Assembly (NCBI GenBank): GCA_019359245.1
Contig: JAHHHR010000051.1
Location: 1 to 55,731 of the forward strand
Direction: 5' to 3'
Source: Nostoc desertorum CM1-VF14
Lineage (GTDB): Bacteria; Cyanobacteriota; Cyanobacteriia; Cyanobacteriales; Nostocaceae
DNA: 55,731 nt
A program made the translations under genes and the position numbers. The stretch's first letter is position 1; each line of letters starts with the position of its first letter. Of this stretch, positions 26,689 through 35,500 are shown piece by piece. The notes under the pieces were generated by a model. That model saw only the letters and a list, made by a program, of their open reading frames with translations. It was not told the origin of the DNA and searched no databases.

Positions 26689-26995
26689 ATAAAACAAGTA
26701 TTCGGAAAATCTGTGGATTATTTAATGCTCGATTGCAGATAATTGTTAAGTAGATGCAATGGAATAATTCAGAAGCCAGAAGTCATAATCTAGAATAATT
26801 TGATATCTAATACCAAATTTATATGAGCCTGCATAGAATAATTTCTTTATTAGGCATGGAGCTTCAAGTGTTTTATTCTGTGCATCTTCATAGAAGATTG
26901 GTATAAGCTGAGTAAATTCAAGAAAATCAATCACCCATGCTATAGCTTCTTGATTTTCCAATCATTCTGAATTCTGACTCCTGAAAATCTGCTAA
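26689..26995. other. Intergenic, no credible gene
   Basis: AT-rich 300-base gap between the GT2 gene and hgdA. A 71-codon minus frame (26746-26961) has no recognised features and no match to the neighbouring genes. Confidence 0.4.
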
Positions 26996-28000
26996 CTATT
27001 TGATCAAGTTTTGAATATCTGTTTTTTGCAGCCATTCATGTGTTCGCTGCATTCCTTCTTCTAGGTCAATCGTTGGTTTATAATTTAACAGGCTTTGTGC
27101 TTTGGCAATAGAATAAGCATAGGGACGAGTCATAAAATCTATAGACTCTGGTAAAATGTCAACTTTTTTGCGAAAAAGTTTTTGTCCTTGAACCCGTAGC
27201 TTTAGAAACAACTTGATTTCATCTTTTGGTAATGAAAGCGGTGCTGATAAACCTTCGATTGCTGCTAAACGCATAAAATACTCTTTCCACGATGTTTCTT
27301 GTCCGTCGGTGATATTAAATATTTCACCATAGGTTTCTTTTTCTATCGCTAGAAAGATGCCATCTATTAAGTTATCTATATATACGTGATTGATTACTCC
27401 TTTACCATCGTTGGCATAGGCAAATAATTTCTGACGCATCATTAAAATTGGTCTGACTATCCAAGGAATACTTCCTGGTCCGTAAACATCTCCAGCTCGA
27501 ATAACGATGATGCCAAAATCTGGAGGATTATTCAGTTCTAATACTGCTGTTTCGGCTTCTATTTTTGTTTGACAGTAGGGATTATTTTCGCCAGAGAGTG
27601 GCCCGGATTCTGTAACACCGTTAGGATAGTTGAAACCGTAAACCATCGCGCTGGATAGATGCACAAATGTTTTGACGCCAGCTTGTTTAGCGGCTTTAGC
27701 TATGTTGACAGTACCGCCAACATTCACATCACGAAAATGGTTAATTGCACCAGCTTCTTCGGCAATTTGCTCTGTATGTAAAACGATATCTACTCCCTGA
27801 CAAGCCTTTTGGGCAATAGTAGAATCGATGATTTTACCAATAATTACCTCAACACCTAAATTCTGTAATTCTTTGCTCTGTTCTGTGGAACTTTGCAGTC
27901 CACGAACATTCATTCCTTGCGCTATAGCTAGCTCGGCTGTACGCAATCCGACAAGTCCATCAATCCCAGTAATTAGGAGGGTTTTGTTTTTGAGGTTCAT
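26996..28000 (-). CDS. hgdA: NAD-dependent sugar epimerase, hgdA candidate
   Basis: 334 residues, ATG start. The extended-SDR Rossmann motif is LLITGIDGLVGLRTAELA (a GxxGxxG variant), the catalytic Ser lies in VHLSSAMVYGFNY and the YxxxK is YCQTK in ENNPYCQTKIEAE. VYGPG, a typical epimerase motif, follows. This family interconverts UDP-sugars; the Anabaena homologue in the same place, HgdA, is a UDP-galactose 4-epimerase needed for normal heterocyst glycolipid composition. The match is by position and domain type. It follows hgdC on the same strand with a 211-base gap. Alternative: a 3-beta-hydroxysteroid-dehydrogenase-like member acting on another substrate. Confidence 0.78.
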   Translation of the reverse strand: MNLKNKTLLITGIDGLVGLRTAELAIAQGMNVRGLQSSTEQSKELQNLGVEVIIGKIIDSTIAQKACQGVDIVLHTEQIAEEAGAINHFRDVNVGGTVNIAKAAKQAGVKTFVHLSSAMVYGFNYPNGVTESGPLSGENNPYCQTKIEAETAVLELNNPPDFGIIVIRAGDVYGPGSIPWIVRPILMMRQKLFAYANDGKGVINHVYIDNLIDGIFLAIEKETYGEIFNITDGQETSWKEYFMRLAAIEGLSAPLSLPKDEIKLFLKLRVQGQKLFRKKVDILPESIDFMTRPYAYSIAKAQSLLNYKPTIDLEEGMQRTHEWLQKTDIQNLIK

Positions 28001-28211
28001 AAATTCGGGCTTATTGTTAAATAGGTGAATTTGAGTTTTTAGATGAAAGGTTTTAAAGTTATACCGAACTAATTGGAGTTTTGGTAAAGACTTTTAACCT
28101 AAAATCTAAAATGGGTATAAAGAGTAATTTTTCTGTGGAGAGGCTTCACCAACGCTTAATTATGAATCTATATCAGGGAAAATAATTTGATTATTTTGCT
28201 GATAAGAATAG

Positions 28212-29390
28212 CTAGAAAATATCTCCCGGATCTGCGGAGCGAAGTTTGTTGATAGCAAGCGCACCTGATGCCATACACATCAAAACTGTTGAAGTTAAGA
28301 CAATTACTGCATTATTAACGGTCATAACTATTGGTAGTTTAGTTGCTTCTGCTGCAAAACTATATAACAAAACAGAAGTAAGAAACCCTGGAATATAACC
28401 TAAAAGTGCCAAAATCAAAGCTTGCTGAAATACCACATTTAATAAATATCTATTGGCATAACCTATAGCTTTTAAAGTGGCGTAAGCAACGAACTGTGTA
28501 GCAATATTGCTGTAAAGAATTTGATAAACAATTACTACACCAACAACCGCAGCCATTGTCAACATCAAATTAAGTATAAAACCAATAGGCGTTCTGACAG
28601 CCCAATATTTTTTCTCAAAATCAATGAAGCCTTGGCGTGTAAAAACTTGGACATCATTAGGTAAACTTGCTTGCAAATTTTTCAGTACTGTTTCTGCATT
28701 AGTACCAGGTTTGAGGGAAATCAAACCAATATCGATCATATCTGCCGGACGAGTATTGGGATTTATCCTCAAGAAAGTTGAGTCACTGACAAGTAAATTT
28801 CCGTCTACTCCAAAGGAAGGCCCTAAGCTGAATAAACCACCAATTCTGACTCTATAGCCAATTAATAAACTATAGGGAAATATTTCAATTGTCTGTGCAG
28901 TCTCTCCCGCATCAAATTTTTGAGCTATTGGGCCAAACTCTGGGCGAGAACTTCGGTCAAAAAGCACGACATCGGGAATTTTGAGTTTATCTAAATTTTT
29001 CTCAACTTCTGGGAGGTTCATCACAGGTCTACCTGGATCGAAACCAATAACGTATATTGAATATTTCTCACCGGTTGCCGGATTTTTTAGTTTGGCAAAT
29101 TGCAAATACATGGGGCTAACTGACTCTACGCCATCAAACCCCAAAGATTGGTACAAACGAGTCCGCGAAAAACTTTGATTTGAGGTCAAAGATTTATATT
29201 GCGAACTAACTAAAAATAAATCTCCTTTGAGATTCTGATGTACTGCGGTTGCACTTGAATATAGGGCATCTTGGAAACCAAGTTGCACAAACATTAGCAG
29301 CACAATAAAACCAATCCCGGCTACAGCTACTAGTAAACGAACTTTTTGCTGCGCTAGCTGTAGCCATCCTAAAGGAATTTTGAAATTCAT
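28212..29390 (-). CDS. hgdC: DevC-type ABC exporter permease, hgdC candidate
   Basis: 392 residues, ATG start. One N-terminal membrane helix (LVAVAGIGFIVLLMFVQLGF) is followed by a large periplasmic domain (about 45-260) and three C-terminal helices (LMLTMAAVVGVVIVYQILY, then ALILALLGYIPGFLTSVLLY, then VIVLTSTVLMCMASGALAI), the MacB/DevC permease layout. DevC-type permeases work with a periplasmic adaptor (DevB), an ATPase (DevA) and TolC to export heterocyst glycolipids. hgdB lies upstream with a 64-base gap, hgdA downstream. No ATPase gene occurs in the cluster, as described for HgdBC in Anabaena, so it would borrow one. Confidence 0.85.
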   Translation of the reverse strand: MNFKIPLGWLQLAQQKVRLLVAVAGIGFIVLLMFVQLGFQDALYSSATAVHQNLKGDLFLVSSQYKSLTSNQSFSRTRLYQSLGFDGVESVSPMYLQFAKLKNPATGEKYSIYVIGFDPGRPVMNLPEVEKNLDKLKIPDVVLFDRSSRPEFGPIAQKFDAGETAQTIEIFPYSLLIGYRVRIGGLFSLGPSFGVDGNLLVSDSTFLRINPNTRPADMIDIGLISLKPGTNAETVLKNLQASLPNDVQVFTRQGFIDFEKKYWAVRTPIGFILNLMLTMAAVVGVVIVYQILYSNIATQFVAYATLKAIGYANRYLLNVVFQQALILALLGYIPGFLTSVLLYSFAAEATKLPIVMTVNNAVIVLTSTVLMCMASGALAINKLRSADPGDIF

Positions 29391-29454
29391 GAATTTATTT
29401 GTTAGTTATTATTTGTCATTTGTCATTCATTTGCGAATGACCAATGACTAATGA

Positions 29455-30663
29455 CTATATTTGAATGGCGACATCCACTTGTAAGTTAGTTAAACGAGCT
29501 ACCCGCTCACTATCTGCGGGATTATCGATGGATATTTTTACTTCAATTATTCTGCGGTCTGTATCTGAGCCAGGATTGAGGCTGAAGATGCTTTGCTTGT
29601 CAACTTGCCAACCAATCTCTTTGACAGTTCCTTGTAATGTTCCAGTAAATGCAGTGCTGGTAATGGTGGCTTTTTGTCCTACACGCACTTTTTTAACATC
29701 GGTTTGATACACCTCTGCAATCACATACATTTGAGATGTCTTACCGATTTCAGCAAATCCTGCGCTGGTGTTGATTACTTCTCCGGTTTTGGCATGAATT
29801 TTCAAAATTTTGCCATTTATGGGAGATTTGATGTAACTTAAATCTAAGTCGGCTTTTGCTTGTTGAACAGCAGTTGTTGCACTGTTAACTTCGGTTTGTG
29901 CGACTTGAACATCTACACTACGCACTTCGCTAATACTGGTGAGTTGCGCTTGTGCTTGCTTGCGTTGTTCTTGGAATGTGTCTTGAGTCCGTTTGAGAGT
30001 AGCTTGAGCTTCTGTTAGCTGCTGTTGTGTAGTCTTGAGTTGCAAAGCTTTGGTATCTGCTACAGAAGCCGCGATCGCACCTTGTTTATATAATTGCTGA
30101 TAGCGATCGTTTTCAGCTTGAGCATTGTCTACTTCAGCCTGGATGCGGTCGATTGTCGCCTGTTGTGTAGCAACATCTCCTTTATATTGTGGCTCTAAAC
30201 GCGCGATCGCTGCCTTTTGAGCTTCGATATCTCCGGTTTTAGCTCCAGATTTGACCTGCGCTAGTTTAGCTTTGGCCACTTGCAGTTGGTCTAAAGCTTG
30301 TTGCAAAGCTGTTCTAGAACGACCATAATTTTCTAGATACGCTAGTACTTGCCTTGCTTTAACCGCATCTCCTTCTTTCACCAACAGTCTTTCTACTCGC
30401 ACCCCATTATTTGAATTGGGAGCATTCAAAGAAGTAACTTCACCTTCTGGCTCCAAACGTCCTAAGGCAGTCACAGCAACTTTCGCAGGAGCGACAGCTT
30501 TGGGAGGATTTGCTGGTGGGGTCTCAACTTTAGCTTTAGACCAAAACGGTACCAAACTATAAAAAGCTATTAATCCGGCCGCCAAAGTCAAAGAAGCTGC
30601 TAAAATTACCTGCGATCGCCCTACGGGTTTTGTGAATAATCGGCTTTCTTTATTTACTGCCAT
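29455..30663 (-). CDS. hgdB: DevB-type membrane fusion protein, hgdB candidate
   Basis: 402 residues from the ATG at 30663 (MAVNKESRLFTKPVGRSQ), preceded by a GGAA purine stretch; the frame extends to a GTG at 30732. A single membrane anchor (VILAASLTLAAGLIAFYSLV) is followed by a lipoyl-like half-motif, a long coiled coil (about 120-270, rich in AQAE/QLQ heptads), the second lipoyl half and beta-barrel (SYIKSPINGKILKIHAKTGE, VIAEVYQTDVKKVRVGQKAT). This is the HlyD/DevB periplasmic adaptor architecture. With hgdC it should link the inner-membrane permease to TolC for glycolipid export. It diverges from hglE across a 1.9-kb spacer. Confidence 0.85.
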   Translation of the reverse strand: MAVNKESRLFTKPVGRSQVILAASLTLAAGLIAFYSLVPFWSKAKVETPPANPPKAVAPAKVAVTALGRLEPEGEVTSLNAPNSNNGVRVERLLVKEGDAVKARQVLAYLENYGRSRTALQQALDQLQVAKAKLAQVKSGAKTGDIEAQKAAIARLEPQYKGDVATQQATIDRIQAEVDNAQAENDRYQQLYKQGAIAASVADTKALQLKTTQQQLTEAQATLKRTQDTFQEQRKQAQAQLTSISEVRSVDVQVAQTEVNSATTAVQQAKADLDLSYIKSPINGKILKIHAKTGEVINTSAGFAEIGKTSQMYVIAEVYQTDVKKVRVGQKATITSTAFTGTLQGTVKEIGWQVDKQSIFSLNPGSDTDRRIIEVKISIDNPADSERVARLTNLQVDVAIQI

Positions 30664-32067
30664 ATTTTCATTCCAATTCTGTTTTCTAGGGGATAGCCTG
30701 GTTATATTTAGTCGATTAGATATAGACTCCACAAATTACTAAGAGAATTTTCCCTCTACAGTTTCTACCTTAATAAAGTGGATGGGTCTAAATTGGTTTT
30801 ATATGAATTGTTGTACGCTTTTACCGCCCAAACTAACTATTGTGGCGTGAAAATTAATGATGGTGTTACTTCAAAGCTTCCTAAGTTATATCCTATCTTT
30901 ACATTTAATCCAGTAGCGTAAAATACAATAGCGCTAACCAGAAAACCTAATTCTCAAGAACAACGAAGCGCCAGTAAATATGAACTTAAAGCTTGGATAA
31001 ACTTGTTATTAACAATGACATAAAACTTATGTCTTGTCAACTCATTATCTTTGCATAAATCCTGATTCTCTCACTAAAATGTTTCATCACAGTAGGATTA
31101 GATGCTGAAATATTTTACTCATTACTAATGCTTTATCTAATAATTAAATACCAACAGATGATTCGTTATTAAGTAGATTTGATATTACTAACAGATTATT
31201 ATTAGCAAGGTTGTGTAGTATAAGACATTTTGATAGCGTAAACGAGAACCGCTATATCAGGTTTACTCATAGTAATTAAAGGGCGGTTAGGAACCGCATC
31301 TACATAGCCAAAACCTATCTCCGTAGGCTTCAAATACCCAATTTTTTACTCTGCGGAGGCGGACTAGCCTGCCAGAAGGCTTTGCCTTGTACAGCCGCGC
31401 TACACGCACTGTGCCGCAGGCAATTCTATTCGCCCTTTTAACTGATGTAACCATGATTATGTTTATCAAGCAACATACTAAAAATTAATAATTGCTTTAT
31501 AAATAACCGCTTTGCTTCTTAACTTGACCTATATTGAAAAATAACTGACAACTTTGATTTAATTATGATGTTTCTCTGAGAAAACATACTTATGGTTATT
31601 CAATTTATCTCTGTATTCATTGAATTGTTACTTACTAGACAACAGATTTACATTGTTAACTTAATTCAGCACAAATTTTTGGCTAACCCGTAGGTAATAA
31701 AATATCTCACACATTTATATGGTCATAAATTATACTATTAAGCTCGATTCTATTCAAAATTCACATCAGCAATCGTGGAGGTTTCTTTATAAAATAACTT
31801 TAAAGAAATGATTTAGTTTATATAAAGTGTGTTATTGTTTTTATTAATTCAATGCTTAAAAGTAGTTAGGCAAACTAGTTATTTAATTTAAATTTTAAAA
31901 TTAAAGATAGCTAAAAATAACTGCTCAGGCATCACCTTTTGATCGTTTAATTAATTGCAAAAGTTACATAAAGTCGGATTAAAGGTGGTGTCTTTTCTGT
32001 AACGAACTTGTCAACTTGATTGGGTTAGATCCCATAAAATATATTATCCCGGATGCTGAAATTAGCT

Positions 32068-32345
32068 ATGGCATTGATCAAGATACAGAACGTTGTCATT
32101 AACAACATTTATGATGCTGTGGTTAGACTAGATAATCAAACAATTTCGGATGAAAAAACGTTTCTGTTCTCTTAGCTACTCCTCAGCTTCCATCGCTCCA
32201 GTAGGATACCATTACTCAAAATCTTTACCATTACGAATGGATTAAATTCACTGGTCAAGCAGCTATTACACTCCAAGACTATTTTACCAGTTTTAACAAC
32301 GTCGTTGACCTATTGCCACAATTTAAAGAGTCTAGCGTTGGATAA
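32068..32345 (+). pseudogene. Frameshifted small cyanobacterial gene
   Basis: ATG at 32068 starts MALIKIQNVVINNIYDAVVR and runs to a TAG at about 32174. In another frame the sequence continues as ATPQLPSLQ, then (past a stop) LYHYEWIKFTGQAAITLQDY and FTSFNNVVDLLPQF to a TAA at 32343-32345. The parts join into one ~90-residue protein resembling small conserved cyanobacterial proteins I recall but cannot name. A frameshift plus a nonsense change have disabled it. Confidence 0.55.
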
Positions 32346-32356
32346 CATTTTTTCGC

Positions 32357-32400
32357 GATGTCTACGACGGGCTACGCCTACGCAGTGTGCCAAAGTCGCC
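32357..32400. repeat. Dispersed Nostoc GC-rich repeat
   Basis: Core TCTACGACGGGCTACGCC, with flanking GCGATG and CTACGCA. Variants occur near 6731, 18815, 23676, 31350, 38180 and 50560. Confidence 0.7.
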
Positions 32401-32568
32401 TGGAAACATAAAGCTTTACCCTGGCAGTATGTATCGTGTGGTGTCGATTTGGAAACAAGCATTTAGCAAAGATAAAATAGCTAACTGCTTAGAAAACAAG
32501 AGTTTTTGATTATTAGTAGGCAACAGAAATTACTGTAACTACACAATCCACAGTACTCACTATGCCCT

Positions 32569-35500
32569 ATGTCTGCTTATTCAATTGATACTGCATTAAC
32601 AGAGTTAGAGAGCCTGATAAATAATTGTGAACAGGCTGTAATTAAGTCTATCGAGGGAAAAAAAATGAAATCAGATAAATCAGTGTCAATCAACAGAATT
32701 AACAGACAATTACAACACAATCCTATCGCCATCGTTGGGATGGCTTCTCTATTACCTCAAGCCAGAAATCTACGAGAATACTGGCAAAATATAGTAAACA
32801 AAATTGACTGTATTACTGATGTTCCTTCCACTCACTGGAGCGTCGAAGATTATTACGATCCTAATCCTAGAACTACTGAAGATAAAACTTACTGTAAAAG
32901 AGGTGGCTTTCTTCCAGAGGTTGATTTTAACCCGATGGAATTCGGCATACCACCCAGCATTTTAGAAGTCACAGATGTATCGCAACTATTAAGTTTATTA
33001 GTTGCAAAAGAGGCAATGGAAGATGCAGGTTATGGCGAAAAACGTGATTTTAACCGCGAAATGGTTGGGGTAATCTTAGGCGTGGCTATGGCCAAGCAGT
33101 TAGGAATGCCACTTTCTGCCAGATTGGAATATCCGATTTGGGAAAAAGCGCTCAAAAGCAGTGGTTTATCTGATGAAGATACCCAAAAAATCGTTGATAA
33201 AATTAAAAGCGCTTATGTGAAGTGGGATGAAAACGCTTTCCCTGGAATGTTGGCTAACGTAGTCGCGGGTAGAATTGCCAATCGCCTGAACTTTGGCGGG
33301 ATGAATTGTGTAGTTGATGCCGCTTGCGCTAGTTCCTTTGGTGCTTTGAAAATGGCCATCAGCGAACTAGTTGAACATCGTTCTGACATGATGCTAACTG
33401 GTGGTGTTGATACCGACAACACCATCATGGCTTACATCTCGTTCAGCAAAACACCGGCTGTTTCTCCTAGTGAAAATGTCAAACCTTTCGATGCTAAATC
33501 TGATGGGATGATGCTGGGTGAAGGTATCGGAATGATTGTCCTGAAACGGTTAGAAGATGCTGAACGGGACAACGATAAAATATATGCCGTAATTAAAGGT
33601 ATTGGTACTTCCAGCGATGGGCGTTATAAGAGCATTTATGCTCCCCGCAAAGAAGGTCAAGTTAAAGCCTTAGAACGCGCTTATGAAGATGCTGGTTTCT
33701 CTCCCGCTACCGTTGGTTTGATGGAAGCACATGGCACCGGCACAATGGCTGGAGATCCGACAGAATTCGGTTCTTTAAAAGACTTTTTTGATGTACATGA
33801 TGACAAAAAGCAGCACATCGCTTTAGGTAGTGTGAAATCGCAAATCGGACACACAAAAGCGGCTGCGGGTGCGGCGAGTTTGATTAAAACTGCTTTGGCT
33901 TTACATCACAAAGTATTACCACCCACAATTAACATCACCGAGCCGAACCCCAAACTCAACATTAAAAATTCATCCTTTTATTTGAATACCCAAACCAGAC
34001 CTTGGATTCGTCCAGAAGGGGAAGCACCAAGACGCGCAGGTGTGAGTTCCTTTGGATTTGGCGGAACGAACTATCACGTCGTTTTGGAAGAATATGAAGC
34101 CGACCAAAACGCCGCTTACCGCTTACATAGTGATACTAGTGAAGTGCTGTTGTTTGCTCCTACAGTAGACCAATTGTTGAGCAAATCTGAAGACATTTTA
34201 GGTAAGTTGCGATCGCCTGAAGCACCCACACATTATGCACAATTAGTCAATGAGTGCAAATCACAACAAATTCCCCTCTCTGCTGCCAGATTTGGGTTTG
34301 TAGCTGAGAATCTCGAAGAAGCTTGCAAGTTGCTGCAAACTAGCATTGAATGGCTGAAACACAAAGGAACAGCAGCATCTTGGGAGCATCCCCAAGGGAT
34401 TTATTACCGTTCCTCTGGTATGGAGTTGGGCGGAAAAGTTGTCTCTCTATTTTCTGGGCAAGGTTCGCAATACTTGGAGATGGGACGCGAACTGGTGATG
34501 AATTTTCCTTTGATGCGCCGTCTTCATGGTTATATGGATAGCCTGTTGCTCAAAGATAATTTGCAGCCGTTGTCAGAAATCGTTTTTCCTCATCCTGTGT
34601 TTGGAGAGGCAGAAAAGAATGTCCAAATTGCTGCCTTACAACGTACAGAATACGCTCAACCAGCCATCGGGGTGTTGAGTGCAGGGATGTACAGCATTCT
34701 GCAACAAGCTGGATTTAAATCAGATTTTGTTGCCGGTCACAGCTTTGGTGAACTAACAGCCTTGTGGGCTGCGGGGGTTTTGAGTACAGAAGATTACTTG
34801 TTCTTAGTGAAAGCTAGGGGGCAAGCAATGGCTGCACCCGAAGACCCGGATCATGATGCGGGAAGTATGTTGGCTGTCAAAGAAGACATCAGCAAAGTGG
34901 AAGCAGTGCTGAGACATTTTCCGCAAGTTGCGATCGCTAATCAAAATTCTCCGACTCAATTTGTCTTGGCTGGGCCTACCGCAGAAATAGCGAGAATCAA
35001 AGAGGCTTTACACGAGAAAGGATATACAGCTGTATTGTTACCTGTATCAGCAGCGTTCCATACACCGCTAATTGCCTTTGCTCAAAAATCATTTGCGATC
35101 GCTACCAAGTCTGTCAAATTTCAGAGTCCGAAAATCCCTGTTTACAGCAACGTTACCAGTAAGCAGTATCCCAAAGAACCCCAAGGTATTCAAAAGATTC
35201 TGGAAACGCACCTTTCCAACTCAGTGCTGTTCAAGCAGGAAATTGAAAATATCTATGCGGCGGGTGGTACTTGCTTTGTGGAATTTGGGCCGAGGAGAAT
35301 TCTTACTAACTTAGTCAAAGATATCCTTGGCGATCGCCCACATATTACTGTATCTCTGAACCCCAGCACCCAAAAGAATAGCGATCGCTCTTTGCGAGAA
35401 GCAGTTGTGCAGTTGCGGGTAATTGGTATGGCTTTGAATAACCTCGATCCTTACCAACTTCCCCAAACTATCCCCCCAATTGAGACGAAGAAGACATTAA

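Larger units (their letters stand above)
30733..32568. other. Long divergent spacer between hgdB and hglE
   Basis: About 1.8 kb, strongly AT-rich in parts (31700-31950). It holds a dispersed Nostoc repeat block near 31345-31435, a frameshifted small gene (32068-32345) and another repeat at 32357-32400. The control regions of both hgd and hgl genes should lie here; I could not find a GTA-N8-TAC NtcA-like site in a convincing promoter position. Confidence 0.5.

Noticed and set aside
26746..26961. 71-codon minus frame upstream of the GT2 gene
   Set aside because: No recognised motif, no clear start signal.
31287..31469. 60-codon minus frame in the hgd-hgl spacer
   Set aside because: Overlaps a dispersed GC-rich repeat, which accounts for its Arg-rich content.
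32521..32568. NtcA-type GTA-N8-TAC site upstream of hglE
   Set aside because: The GTA and TAC found (TGTAACTACACA...AGTAC) are 16 bases apart, not eight.
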